A stretch of 64,000 bases of DNA, from the NCBI RefSeq assembly GCF_042684585.1, contig NZ_JBHULS010000002.1, positions 310,001 through 374,000 on the forward strand, read 5' to 3'. Each line of letters begins with the position of its first letter. The first letter of the stretch is position 1. The stretch comes from Algorimicrobium sediminis (GTDB lineage Bacteria > Bacteroidota > Bacteroidia > Flavobacteriales > Flavobacteriaceae). The notes under the pieces are model-generated. The model did no database searches and was not told the DNA's origin. It saw nothing but the letters and a program-made list of their open reading frames with translations. Below are positions 1 to 10,700 of this stretch, one piece after another. Made by a program: the position numbers and the translations under genes.

Positions 1-1219
1 AATCGCGTCTTTGCTTATAAACTGTCATATTTTTTTTAATTAAACGATGAATTTCGCCCTCTACAATTAGTTCAGAAAGCATTTGTTTCTGGATTAAATC
101 GCCTTGTTTATCTAATATTTGTAAATAGTTTTTTGCTTCGTTAATAATAGTTTGAGGTGCTACTACAAATCCGACTTGAAAACTCGGGAAAAACGACTGC
201 CCTAATTTCCCTAAATAAATCACGACACCATGTGCATCCGAACTCGCCATGGGCAACATGGCAGACCCTTCAAATTGAAAATCGTAATCAAAATCGTCTT
301 CAATAATCGCAAACTTATAGGCTTTTGCCAATTGCAATAGTTTTAAACGCCTTTCGGCACTTAATGTTACCGTTGTTGGATACTGCCTATGCGCACAAAC
401 ATACACGCACCGGATGCTGTGCTTGGTAAAATGGGTTTTAATATAATCTACATCTAGCCCATATTCGTCCACGGGAATGGTGATAATATTAGCACCCGCC
501 TGCTGAAAAATCATATTCGATTTATAGTGGCTTAAATCCGCCACCAAAACCACATCGGCTTGTTTTATTAAAATTTGCGACACGATATACAAACTCATTT
601 CCGTGCTACGCGTACTCATTATATTTTTAGAAGTAATATGAAAACCCCGCGTGGCATTTAAATAGTTGGCCAAATTTAAATTGAAAGTGGTAGCAGATTG
701 CTCATTGGTTTGGTTCCATTTGGCTATTAACGCTGCCCGTTTCATAGAGGCGCTATACATACGTGAAAATTGATAGGTAGGATGCAAGCGTAAATCGGGT
801 TGCCCATCGTTTATAACATACTTACAGACTAAAAACGCGTCTGTTGGAGCCAAATTAAACGACGGTTGAAACGGAAAACCAGTGGAAATTGGATAATCGC
901 GTAATTTTTCCAGACCCTGAGCAGGCGCTTTTATTGGTGCCGTTTTTTGTTCAGGCATTAAAACAAAAGTTCCTCTATTAGGCACCATATCTACCCAACC
1001 TTGCGATGCTAATTCTTCATAAACAGCTACAGCGGTGTTTCTATTAATAGCCAATAAAACGGCCAAATTACGCGTTCCGGGTAGGACTGTTCCTTCCATT
1101 AAATAGCCACGCTGAATGGCATTTATAATCTGTTGGGCAATTTGAATATATACGGGCGTTACTAACGCTTTTTCGAAATGAATGAGTTTTTTTAGTAAAT
1201 CGGTAACCGGACTATTCAT
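1..1219 (-). CDS. MocR/PdxR-like regulator with aminotransferase-like domain (partial, C-terminus outside window)
   Basis: The gene starts at the ATG at 1217-1219 and runs off the left edge, so about 406 codons are visible. Residues 1-90 form a GntR-type winged helix. Residues 110 onward form a fold-type I aminotransferase-like domain with the family landmarks HRQYPT (278-282) and EDDFDYDF (307-314). MocR proteins bind PLP through a lysine in an SK-x-x-x-P motif. Here the aligned residue is Gln341 (G-Q-S-F-F-P), and the usual substrate-binding Arg seven residues later is Gln348. A lysine lies three residues earlier (Lys338). The fold assignment is firm, but PLP binding is doubtful. The gene diverges from the TonB receptor at 1299 and may regulate it; that is inference. 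Confidence 0.9.
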   Translation of the reverse strand, partial: MNSPVTDLLKKLIHFEKALVTPVYIQIAQQIINAIQRGYLMEGTVLPGTRNLAVLLAINRNTAVAVYEELASQGWVDMVPNRGTFVLMPEQKTAPIKAPAQGLEKLRDYPISTGFPFQPSFNLAPTDAFLVCKYVINDGQPDLRLHPTYQFSRMYSASMKRAALIAKWNQTNEQSATTFNLNLANYLNATRGFHITSKNIMSTRSTEMSLYIVSQILIKQADVVLVADLSHYKSNMIFQQAGANIITIPVDEYGLDVDYIKTHFTKHSIRCVYVCAHRQYPTTVTLSAERRLKLLQLAKAYKFAIIEDDFDYDFQFEGSAMLPMASSDAHGVVIYLGKLGQSFFPSFQVGFVVAPQTIINEAKNYLQILDKQGDLIQKQMLSELIVEGEIHRLIKKNMTVYKQRRD

Positions 1220-1298
1220 ATATTTAAAACTGGACTAGCTTAATATGCCGGAAAGTTACGAATTTTGCCGTCCTTTAGAAACATGAATATTTTTTTAT

Positions 1299-3113
1299 AT
1301 GAAACTACTTCCATTAGGCTTACTCTTACTTGTTACTATTAAAACCAGTTTGGCACAAGAATCTCCGCAACAGGCATTAGATTCGGTTGTTATTACCTCT
1401 AGCCGAATTGATTTGCCTTTTAAAGAAAACTCCAGAACCATCAGCATAATTACCAGCACCGATATTAAAAATAGTGCCACTACTAATGTAGCCGATTTGC
1501 TTCAACAAGTAGCCGGTGTGGATGTTAGACGTCGCGGAGCCGATGGGTCTCAAGCCGATTTATACATTCGCGGTGGTAGTTTTGATCAAACCTTACTACT
1601 TATTGATGGCATGAAACTGGACGATGCCCAAACCGGACATCATACCTTAAATATGGCATTGCCTTTAGAAGTTATTGAGCGCATTGAAATTATAAAAGGT
1701 CCAGCTGCGCGTGTTTTTGGACAAAATGCCTTTACTGGCGCTATTAATATTGTAACTAAAAAAGACATGAACACGGGCCTAACACTTCAAGCAGAAGGCG
1801 GTTCGTATGGCCAAAAAAACGCCGCTATAACGGTTGGCAGTAATTTTGAAAATTCGTCGCATATTATTCATGTGTCTAAAAATACATCCGATGGCTATCG
1901 GTATAACACCGATTTTGATAACCAGAGTTATTTCATTAAAAGTATTTTGAATAAAAACAGTTTGCCAATTTCATTTATTGCTAACTACCAAGAGCGCAAA
2001 TTTGGCGCTAATGGCTTTTATGCGTCGCCAGCTGCCAAGGATCAATATGAAGAAACACAAACCAGTTTAGTGGGTTTTTCAACTGAAATAAAATCGGGGA
2101 AATTAACCTGGAAACCCCGTTTATACTGGCGCAGAAATCAGGATATGTATGTGTTTATTAGAAACAATCCAGACGTTTACAGGAATTTACACCAAACCAA
2201 TAAAATTAGTGCTGAAGTAAATGCATCGTACCAATCTGGATTAGGTATTACTGGTTTTGGTTTGGATGTGTCGCAAACCTATATTGCCAGCAATAATTTA
2301 GGAAACCACAACCGGTTTACTACCAATTTATTTTTAGAACATCGGTTTTCACTTTTAAATGACGCCCTTTCCATAACACCTGGCGTTGCTGTAAGTTATT
2401 TTTCCGATTTTAAATTTCATGCCTTCCCAGGTGTGGATATAGGCTATCAAGTTACCGATAATTTTCAACTATATGGAAACATTGGATACACCTATAGGAT
2501 ACCAACATACACAGATTTGTATTATACAAGTCCCACAGAATTAGGCAACGAGCAGTTAGATCCAGAAGAGGCCATTTCTGAAGAGATAGGTGTGAAATTT
2601 ACTTATAAAGGATTCCGTTTTTCTGGTGCGTTTTTCAACAGAGATTCCAAAAAATTAATAGATTATGTAAAAAATGACCTTGCTAGTCCGTGGCAAGCCA
2701 CAAACATAGCCGAATTAAACACTATGGGCTTTGAAGCGCAAACAGATTACAGCTTTTTTATGGCCAACTTTACACAAAAAATGAGTCTGGGATACACCTT
2801 TTTGGAAGACGATTTAAAAGAGGTGTCCTCAAACTTTTCACGCTATTCGGTAAACTCCTTAAAACATCAATTTGTGGCGACTTTTAGAAGTCAATTTTTC
2901 AAAAACATCTCGCATTCTATTGTGTATCGTTATGCGCAACGCACTATTGGCGACAGTTATAATGTATACGATGCCAGTTTAAATTATGAGTTTAAAAACT
3001 TCAATTTTTCTGTAACCGCTAATAATATTTTTCAAGCAGATTATACCGAAACCAATTTGGTACCTGCTGTAAAAGGCTTGGTTTTATTTGGACTTACATA
3101 CCAGTTTAAGTAA
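1299..3113 (+). CDS. TonB-dependent receptor, small BtuB-like type
   Basis: This is a 604-residue outer-membrane receptor for TonB-driven uptake. Residues 1-19 are a signal peptide ending in SLA. There is no carboxypeptidase-like N-terminal extension, so the plug starts almost at once (about 40-155, with the motifs LYIRGG, LLLIDGMK and IERIEIIKGPAARVFG). The rest is a beta-barrel ending in GLTYQFK. The length fits the compact vitamin B12/small-ligand receptor group rather than SusC proteins, but the ligand cannot be read from the sequence. It diverges from the MocR-like regulator and is followed 148 bases later by a JmjC-like cupin gene. Confidence 0.9.
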   Translation: MKLLPLGLLLLVTIKTSLAQESPQQALDSVVITSSRIDLPFKENSRTISIITSTDIKNSATTNVADLLQQVAGVDVRRRGADGSQADLYIRGGSFDQTLLLIDGMKLDDAQTGHHTLNMALPLEVIERIEIIKGPAARVFGQNAFTGAINIVTKKDMNTGLTLQAEGGSYGQKNAAITVGSNFENSSHIIHVSKNTSDGYRYNTDFDNQSYFIKSILNKNSLPISFIANYQERKFGANGFYASPAAKDQYEETQTSLVGFSTEIKSGKLTWKPRLYWRRNQDMYVFIRNNPDVYRNLHQTNKISAEVNASYQSGLGITGFGLDVSQTYIASNNLGNHNRFTTNLFLEHRFSLLNDALSITPGVAVSYFSDFKFHAFPGVDIGYQVTDNFQLYGNIGYTYRIPTYTDLYYTSPTELGNEQLDPEEAISEEIGVKFTYKGFRFSGAFFNRDSKKLIDYVKNDLASPWQATNIAELNTMGFEAQTDYSFFMANFTQKMSLGYTFLEDDLKEVSSNFSRYSVNSLKHQFVATFRSQFFKNISHSIVYRYAQRTIGDSYNVYDASLNYEFKNFNFSVTANNIFQADYTETNLVPAVKGLVLFGLTYQFK

Positions 3114-3261
3114 ACGCATAACACCTATAAAACGAGTTTGAAAGCCTTTAAATAATAATTGTTGTACTGCAAAACAAACGCCCAGGAATGTAAATAAGAA
3201 TGAAAAATAATAGCGAGCTTTATTATCATTTTATTAAATTTACATTTCTAAAGGTTAGCCT

Positions 3262-4137
3262 GTGAAACTAAATCTAGAACAAATTCCGCGCGTTAAAACC
3301 ATAACAAAAGCGGATTTTTTAAAGCAGTATTTTAAACCGCAAAAACCGGTGGTAGTAGAACGGTTTATAGAAGACTGGCCCGCTTATACAAAATGGAATT
3401 TAGATTACATGAGTAAAGTGGCTGGAACAAAAACAGTACCACTTTACGACGATAGGCCGGTAGATTATAAAGACGGATTTAACCAGCCGCACGCCAAAAT
3501 GAAAATGAGCGCGTATATTAATCTGCTAAAAAAAGAACCCACCAAATACCGCATTTTTCTTTGGAATATTTTAAAAGAGGTGCCAGCTCTGCAACAGGAT
3601 TTTACATATCCGGATTTTGGTTTACGGCTCATTAAGGGGTTACCCATGCTTTTTTTTGGCGGTACCAACTCGCATACTTTTATGCATTATGATATTGATT
3701 TAGCTAATATTTTTCACTTTCATTTTCAAGGCAACAAAGAAATTGTTCTATTTAATCAGCAACAAAACAAATACCTATACAAAGTTCCCCATGCTTTAAT
3801 AACCCGGGAGGATATTAATTTTTCGGACCCCGATTTTAATAAATGGCCCGCATTACAACATGCTTCTGGTTATAAAACCATTTTAAAACACGGCGAAATG
3901 CTTTATATTCCAGAAGGCTATTGGCATTATATGAAATACCTTACGCCAGGATTTTCTATGAGCTTACGCGCTATTCCAAGAAACCCAAAAAACCTGGCAA
4001 AAGCCATTTATAACATAGTAATTATGCGGCATTTTGATAATATGATGCGCCGCCTAAAAGGGCAAGCATGGATAGATTGGAAAAACAAACAGGCCGTTAT
4101 ACGCACCAATACGCACATGAACCAACATGCAACTTGA
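3262..4137 (+). CDS. Cupin-like (JmjC/Cupin_8) Fe(II)/2-oxoglutarate oxygenase family protein
   Basis: The 291-residue protein has no signal peptide and is probably cytosolic. The start is a GTG at 3262, chosen because the protein opens normally from there (MKLNLEQIPRV). An iron-binding HxD pair is visible at His142 and Asp144 (HYDID), and a distal His222 lies in IPEGYWHY. Together these make the HxD...H facial triad of JmjC/Cupin_8 hydroxylases. Members hydroxylate proteins or small molecules; the substrate here is unknown. It follows the TonB receptor in the same direction, but the 148-base gap leaves co-transcription open. Confidence 0.85.
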   Translation: MKLNLEQIPRVKTITKADFLKQYFKPQKPVVVERFIEDWPAYTKWNLDYMSKVAGTKTVPLYDDRPVDYKDGFNQPHAKMKMSAYINLLKKEPTKYRIFLWNILKEVPALQQDFTYPDFGLRLIKGLPMLFFGGTNSHTFMHYDIDLANIFHFHFQGNKEIVLFNQQQNKYLYKVPHALITREDINFSDPDFNKWPALQHASGYKTILKHGEMLYIPEGYWHYMKYLTPGFSMSLRAIPRNPKNLAKAIYNIVIMRHFDNMMRRLKGQAWIDWKNKQAVIRTNTHMNQHAT

Positions 4138-4274
4138 CATAAAAGGGGTAAAAATGTAAGTTTTTTCTTAACCAACTTAAAGAAAACGTGTATTTTATCG
4201 AAAAAAAGTGCGTTTTAATTCCGAAAGTAACAGATTTATAGTAGTTTAGCATATCCATTTTAACCTACTTTAAT

Positions 4275-6458
4275 ATGAAAGCCCTACACTACACTTTCCT
4301 ATTTGCACTATTATTTATTGTAAATAAGACCACCATTGCCTCCGAAAACACATCAACTTTTTATGCCTCTGTAAAGGCAGAAGCGCCCAGAACACTACCT
4401 AGCAGTTTAAGTGGTTTTAGTTATGTTTACTCCAATGGCCCCTCTTCAGCACAAAGCATATCACTGCCCACTAATAATTTAAGAACCAGGTCATTTGTAA
4501 CCATAACAGCTCCCAATGGTTTTGAAGTATCTCAAAACTTGAATTCAGGCTACTCATCCGGTTTTACCATAAACGGTTTTGAAATTACTACCGAAGATAT
4601 TGTATTTTATGTTCGTTTAAAAGCCAGTTTAGATGTAAAAGAACACACAGGCAACCTAGATATAACAGCGCCTTCCGCACCACCAAATCCTGCTTACAAT
4701 AAAGTCATTTTTCTAGAAGGTTTTGTACAACCCGAAGCAACTTCGTGGAATGGAACTTCTTGGACAAACGGTTTGCCAAGCAAAAACCACAGCATAACTA
4801 TTAGTGCCAATTATAGCGCCGCAACCAATGGCAACCTAAATGTGTACAGCTTGGCTGTGGCCACTGGCGCCACACTTACAGTAGATAACGGTAGCTATGC
4901 AAAAATACAGGAACATGTAGACGTTTACGGCCAACTAACCGTGGAAACTCAAGGCGCTTTTGTACAAGTGTCCGATACGGCAAGTTTTACCATTAAAACG
5001 GGAGGCGCAGCACAGGTTAATAAAACCACATCGCCATTGGCCCGTTGGTATGATTACACGTATTGGTCATCGCCAGTTAATGGTATTACAGCTGCAAATG
5101 CATTTGCCGAGGCCAGTTCCAGCAGACGCTATTGGTATAACGCCCAAAATTTCCTAGATGTTTTAAAAGAAGTAGGAAACACCAATACGTTTGTAGCCGG
5201 ACACGACGATATTGACGATAACGGAGACGATTGGGCCTACCTTGCGGACAATGTTGTATTAACGCCTGGTGCAGGTTATGCTACCTCCCAAAGTTCTGGT
5301 GGTTTTAGCCCAGGAAACACATACGACTTTAGTTTTGAAGGACCCTTTAATACCGGAACTATTACAACGCCGCTATATTACAATGGGGATAATGGCGACA
5401 AAGATTGGAATCTTATTGGAAATCCCTATCCATCTGCCATTAGTGCCGATGCCTTTTTTGCCGTAAATGCCAGTAAAATTGGAGGCGCCATTTACTTGTG
5501 GTCTCATGCATCTGTAGCAGATGCCAATGGCAGTGGTAACGAGGTGTATAACTTTTCTACGGACGATTACGCCATAATTAATGCAGGAAGTGGTGAAATT
5601 GCGGGTGGAAAAAATATAATTCCTAATAGGTATATACCATCTGGCCAAGGCTTTTTTGTTCAAGCCTTGGCAACCAATAATGTTACCTTTACGAACAGTA
5701 TGCGTATGGCAGACCAGACCAATAATAGTCAGTTTTTTCGCGGACCAGAAACCGCCAATAAAATATGGTTAAACTTAACATCAGACAACGGTATATTTTG
5801 CCAAACTTTAGTTGCCTATGTAGACGAAGCTACCAATGGAAACGATGGTGTTGCTTTTGATACAGAACGTAATCTATCTAGCAACGTACCTGCCATATTA
5901 TACACAACCATTCCGGAATTTACCGATAAAAAATATGCCATACAAGGTAAAGCCAGTGCCAGCTTAAATACAAACGAACAACTCGCTTTAGGGTTTTATA
6001 CTACCATAACAGAGCCTACCATTTACAAGCTTTCCATTGCCAAACTACAAGGTGATTTTATGGACGAAAATGCCGTTTACCTAGTAGACAACCTACTAAA
6101 TATTACGCATAATTTAAAAACGTCCGATTATAGCTTTACCTCGACTACTGGTACATTTAACGACAGATTTGTTATTGTTTTTGATATTAACACTTTAAGT
6201 ACAAACCAGCTTACTAACCAAACACAAGAAGTATCGGTTGTGTACAACAACCCACAAAGCATTGACTTTAAAACCAACTCGCATAAACGCATTACACAAG
6301 TTACTTTGTTCAATTTGGCGGGCAAACCAGTACATTTTTTAAGCGGAAATGCGCAAAAAATAACGTTTAATCATAACAACACTTTAGCCAAAGGTGTTTA
6401 TCTAGCCAATATTGTTTTGGATGCAGACACGGTAATCGTTAAAAAAATAATTATTTAA
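4275..6458 (+). CDS. Secreted protein with T9SS type A sorting domain
   Basis: The 727-residue protein begins with a signal peptide (about 1-22). Residues 30-150 form a beta-sandwich-like region. From about 155 to the end it is related to the C-terminal 610 residues of the protein at 7718-12052, sharing landmarks such as YTYWSSPV, RRYWYNAQN, DWNLIGNPYPSAI and NRYIPSGQGFF. The last 75 residues look like a T9SS type A C-terminal domain: VTLFNLAGKPV, then GVYLANIVLD and a basic KKIII tail. It is therefore probably exported through the outer membrane and anchored or released. Function is unknown, and no catalytic motif was found. Confidence 0.88.
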   Translation: MKALHYTFLFALLFIVNKTTIASENTSTFYASVKAEAPRTLPSSLSGFSYVYSNGPSSAQSISLPTNNLRTRSFVTITAPNGFEVSQNLNSGYSSGFTINGFEITTEDIVFYVRLKASLDVKEHTGNLDITAPSAPPNPAYNKVIFLEGFVQPEATSWNGTSWTNGLPSKNHSITISANYSAATNGNLNVYSLAVATGATLTVDNGSYAKIQEHVDVYGQLTVETQGAFVQVSDTASFTIKTGGAAQVNKTTSPLARWYDYTYWSSPVNGITAANAFAEASSSRRYWYNAQNFLDVLKEVGNTNTFVAGHDDIDDNGDDWAYLADNVVLTPGAGYATSQSSGGFSPGNTYDFSFEGPFNTGTITTPLYYNGDNGDKDWNLIGNPYPSAISADAFFAVNASKIGGAIYLWSHASVADANGSGNEVYNFSTDDYAIINAGSGEIAGGKNIIPNRYIPSGQGFFVQALATNNVTFTNSMRMADQTNNSQFFRGPETANKIWLNLTSDNGIFCQTLVAYVDEATNGNDGVAFDTERNLSSNVPAILYTTIPEFTDKKYAIQGKASASLNTNEQLALGFYTTITEPTIYKLSIAKLQGDFMDENAVYLVDNLLNITHNLKTSDYSFTSTTGTFNDRFVIVFDINTLSTNQLTNQTQEVSVVYNNPQSIDFKTNSHKRITQVTLFNLAGKPVHFLSGNAQKITFNHNNTLAKGVYLANIVLDADTVIVKKIII

Positions 6459-6510
6459 CATTCCTAATTACTTTACAACCAGATGTCGGTTTAAGCAGGA
6501 AATTAATTAA

Positions 6511-6518
6511 TACATTTG
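6511..6518 (+). promoter_or_regulatory. Probable -7 box for the barrel gene at 6544
   Basis: The sequence TACATTTG matches the Bacteroidota -7 consensus TAnnTTTG and lies 25 bases before the start codon. No clear -33 TTTG is seen at the usual distance. Confidence 0.5.
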
Positions 6519-6543
6519 CGGAGTAAATTTTAAAATCATTTTT

Positions 6544-7071
6544 ATGAAAAAGTTATTAGTTATTGCCGCAATTCTAATGGTTTCATTTGCAAATGGCCAA
6601 GCGTTTATTGGAAAAGGAGATCAGAAATTTCAGGTGGGCGCCAACTTACAATCGGATGCAACCGGCTTAAATGTTAGCTACGATGTTGGTTTAGGCGAAA
6701 ATATTTCCATAGGTTTTAGCTCAAGCTATGCTTTAGGTTTGTCCAGCACCTTGCAAGATGGTGTAAAAGTAGATGGCGTAACCGTTGTAAGTAAAGCTGA
6801 TTTTGATGACCGCTTCGACTTAAAAGCACGATTTAATGCCAACATTGGAAACGTTTTAAAAATAGATGAAAATTTCGATTTTTATCCTGGATTAAGTTTT
6901 AGTTTAAAAAACTTTGGTGGCCATGTAGGTGCGCGCTACTTCTTTACATCTGGATTTGGTTTGTATACAGAAGCGCAATTCCCCATAGCAAAATACAAAC
7001 AAAAACTTACCCCTGCCGAGGAAATTCACAACCAATTTGCAGTTAATGTAGGTGCGGTTTTTAACCTGTAA
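6544..7071 (+). CDS. Small outer-membrane beta-barrel-like protein
   Basis: The 175-residue protein has a signal peptide (1-18, ending FANG-Q). The rest is alternating-hydrophobicity strands rich in Gly and aromatics, as in small outer-membrane barrels, ending in NVGAVFNL. It resembles conserved flavobacterial proteins of unknown function (possibly the DUF6646 group, from memory). Single-gene transcription is likely: it has its own -7 box upstream and a strong terminator just downstream. Confidence 0.75.
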   Translation: MKKLLVIAAILMVSFANGQAFIGKGDQKFQVGANLQSDATGLNVSYDVGLGENISIGFSSSYALGLSSTLQDGVKVDGVTVVSKADFDDRFDLKARFNANIGNVLKIDENFDFYPGLSFSLKNFGGHVGARYFFTSGFGLYTEAQFPIAKYKQKLTPAEEIHNQFAVNVGAVFNL

Positions 7072-7090
7072 TAAAACTAGTTACTGCTAA

Positions 7091-7129
7091 AAAAAAAGGT
7101 CTTTTGTAAAGCATAAAAGACCTTTTTTT
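7091..7129. terminator. Bidirectional hairpin terminator shared by the barrel gene and recX
   Basis: A perfect 15-bp stem (7091-7105 with 7115-7129) encloses a 9-base loop. It begins with seven A and ends with seven T, so it can end transcripts on both strands. The right arm runs into the recX stop codon (7128-7130). Confidence 0.85.
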
Positions 7130-7604
7130 ATGGAACTAGTTCAGCTACTTTAGCATACACCAAATGACTTTCCCAACCGCGATACAAGAGGTAATCGGCT
7201 AATTTTTTTCGTTTAACCCAGGTATTTTTTTCACGAGCTAATAGTTGTACTTTTTTAGCTGCTAAAGCATCTAAGGTTTCTAAATAGGCCTGTTCCGAAA
7301 TCTGTTTTAAGGCAACATCAATATTGTATTTGCTAATGGCTCGTTTTTTTAATTCTAAACGCAAACGCTGTTTACCCCACTTTTTGATATTAAATTTGCC
7401 GTGTACATAGGATTGGGCGAAACGGGTTTCATTTAGAAAATCGTGTTCTAATAAATGAACAATAACAACATCTACGGCTTCTGGAATCATGCGCATAGCC
7501 AACAACTTATTCGAAACCTCCTGATGACAGCGCTCTTGATATGCGCAATAGCTTTCTAATTTGCGTTTGGCCTCTTCTACTGTATAGGTTTTAACCGAAT
7601 TCAT
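7128..7604 (-). CDS. recX: Regulatory protein RecX
   Basis: RecX binds RecA filaments and modulates recombinational repair. I place the start at the ATG at 7602-7604 (MNSVKTYTVEEAKRK), giving 158 residues, the usual RecX size. An upstream ATG would add 17 hydrophobic residues unlike the family. The helical three-repeat layout is visible: CAYQERCHQEV near the start, FLNETRFAQSYVHGKF and KWGKQRLRLELKKRAIS in the middle, then a final helical repeat. It stands alone between two exported-protein genes, and no recA is nearby. Confidence 0.92.
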   Translation of the reverse strand: MNSVKTYTVEEAKRKLESYCAYQERCHQEVSNKLLAMRMIPEAVDVVIVHLLEHDFLNETRFAQSYVHGKFNIKKWGKQRLRLELKKRAISKYNIDVALKQISEQAYLETLDALAAKKVQLLAREKNTWVKRKKLADYLLYRGWESHLVYAKVAELVP

Positions 7605-7717
7605 TGGCCCAAGATACAGACATTTTATCAATAATTTAAACAGATACCAAGCCAAGTTCTTAATTTTTTAACGTATATTTAAGGGTCCCATGTCTTTAAT
7701 TTCCAACAAAAGACATT

Positions 7718-10700
7718 ATGAAAAATATACATTCCGGCTTGTCTCTCTTGGTTTTTGCTGGCGTTTTTTTAGTTTTTGCACATGCAACGCCCCACCATTT
7801 TAAGGCCCATTTTCCAAAGTTACATACTGCGGCAGCCAGCTATGCTAAATCAGACATAGTTTTTGTGAACCAATTTAATAGCGGACGCGCTTTAAATAAA
7901 ACGAAGGCTAATTCAGGAATACCCATTTTTAGCGATTGTTCGGAAATTTTTATATCCGAATACGTAGAAGGCTCTAGTAATAACAAGTTTTTGGAACTTT
8001 ACAACCCCACTAATAGTCCTGTGGATCTGTCCGTTTACCAACTAGTAATTTATACAAACGGAAGCAACACGGTCCAAGCCACCCTAGCTTTGTCTGGCAC
8101 AATAACCGCTTACGGCACTTACGTTATTGCAAATAATAGTCATAACTTATCCGTTACACCCGATTTAAGCACAAACAGCAACGTCATAAATTTTAATGGA
8201 AACGATGCGCTTGCACTTCAAACCACAACAGGAACAATAATAGATTTATTAGGGGTTATTGGAAATAATGATGTCTATGCTGAAAATACGACGTTACGGC
8301 GCCATGCTTTTGTTCAAAATCCGTCTGCAACCTACAACGCTTCAGAATGGAGTACCCATAACAGCAATACGGTTTCCAATTTAGGAAGCCATACCAGCAA
8401 TTGCGAACTTCCAAACCCCGAACTGCAATTATTGGATAACACAAACACCAATCAAGCTTGTGGATATACCATTAATTTTAATTCGCAAGCAGTTAGCACC
8501 AGCAGCACTACTAGCGTTACAATAGCCAATGCGGGTGTTGCAGATTTAACCATTTCGTCCATTAGCATAACTGGCGATTATACCATTAGCTCCGGCACAA
8601 CGGCATTTACAATTACCCCAGGAAATTCAGAAACCATTACTATTCAGTTTAGCCCTACTACAGTTGGAAACAGAACGGGTACAGTGACCATTAATAATAA
8701 TGATCCAGACGAATTATCATGCCTCATAAATTTAACGGGAATCGGTTATGTTCCAGCACCAGAAATAGATATTGAACGAAGCACTGGTAGCTCCATACCA
8801 AACAACTCTGATGCCAATTCTGGATACAACACGATTTTTGCAGCCACAAGTATGGGCGATACAACAGCTGCAAAAGAATATACTATTCATAATGAAGGAA
8901 CAGCGGACCTAGAAATAACCGATATTTCTTCTTCAAATCCTACCGAGTTCCCAATTACATTAAACCCTGGACCGGTTACCATTAACCCGAGTGATAAAGT
9001 TCCATTTGAAATACGTTTTTCACCTATAAGTACTGGAACACGAACAGCTTTAATTTCAGTAACTAGCAACGATACAGACGAAAACCCTTACACATTTACC
9101 GTTCAAGGTACGGGTAATTGTCCCCCAGGTGGTGTTAGTTTATCGCCAAGCGCTGGCCCCATTGGCACGCAGGTAATTGTTACCTCTGGTAGCGCTAATT
9201 TTGGAGCCTCCTCCAGCGCTACCATTACAGGAATTACAGCCCCAGTAATTAGCTATACCTCCAGCCAATTAGTTATAGAAATTCCAACAGGAGCAGAAAC
9301 AGGTATGTTGGAGGTTACAGATAACCTTGGCTGCCAAAGTATAGCAACTTTTAATGTTTTAAATACACGTATTTCCAGTTGCGAAGGGAGCTCTGGCGCG
9401 AGCCCTTCGGATATTTTTATAAGTGAAGTTACAGACCACGGCACCGGGTCGCATTCCTATATTGAACTTTTTAATGGTACTGGAACAGACATTTCACTAA
9501 ACGATTACACCGTTTATATTCATGCCAATGGTAGCGCTAGTTTTACATATAGCATTCCCTTATCCGGTACCATGGTCCATAATGATGTGTTTGTTATTGC
9601 CTTTGGCAGCACTAACGCTACAGATCCTAATGCCGCACATGGCTACGATTTGGTAAGCTCTATTAGTGGCATTAACAGCAACGACCATATACGCTTATAC
9701 AACACAAGCTCTAATACATGGATAGACTTATGGGGCGATAGCGCTACCTCGGGCCTCGACTTTACCATTGCTCCAAAAAATTACACATACCGACGTAAAA
9801 ATACGGGTATTACTGCTCCAAGTACTACCTGGAATCCTTCGGATTGGATAAGTTTTTCGCCAGTTGATTACGCAGATATTGGTAGGTTTGAATTTTCTTT
9901 AGGAACACCGCCCAACATTACCGCACAACCAACACCCTTAACCACTAATTGTGCCTTATCAGCCTCTTTTCAGGCAACCGCTACTGAAGGATTTTTAGGC
10001 GGGCAATCATTAACGTACCAATGGTACTACACAGCACCGGGCGATAGCGGCTGGACGGCGCTTACAAATAACACAACTTACTCCGGAGCCACTAGCAATT
10101 TATTAACTATTAGTAACACGCTGTTATTGGACGGCTACCAATATTACTGCCAAGTTAGGGAAAGTACAGATAATTGTTTTACAGCCAGTAATACAGTTGT
10201 TTTAGAGGTAGAAAAGGCTATTTGGAATGCTGGAAACTGGAGTAATAGTACTGGTCCGGATACGGGAACTATTGCAGTTATTAATGACGATTATAATACA
10301 TCGCTTCACGGTAGCTTTTCCGCCTGCCAACTGCTAGTAAATGCTGGAAACGAACTAATTATTACCAACGGACATTATGTAGAAGTAACAAACAACGTTA
10401 TAGTTAATGGCGATGGCAGTAATTTGGATGGTATTTTAATTGAAGACAAAGGAAGTTTTGTACAACGCGGCAATGGTAGCCAAGCGGGCACATACCAACT
10501 TAATAGTAACGCCAGAACACAAGTAAATAAACGCACCGCTTCATTAAATAATTGGTACGAGTACACCTACTGGAGCGCACCAGTTGCCAACGAAACTATT
10601 GGAAACGGCCTGGCAGAAGCGCACCCCACAAGACGCTACTGGTACAATGCTCAAAATTATTTAGATAGCTATGCCGAAACCAATAACAATAACGGCACAG

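Noticed and set aside
5269..5663. Overlapping reading frames inside the T9SS protein gene
   Set aside because: They are antisense or frame-shifted shadows of a long gene with clear signal peptide and sorting domain.
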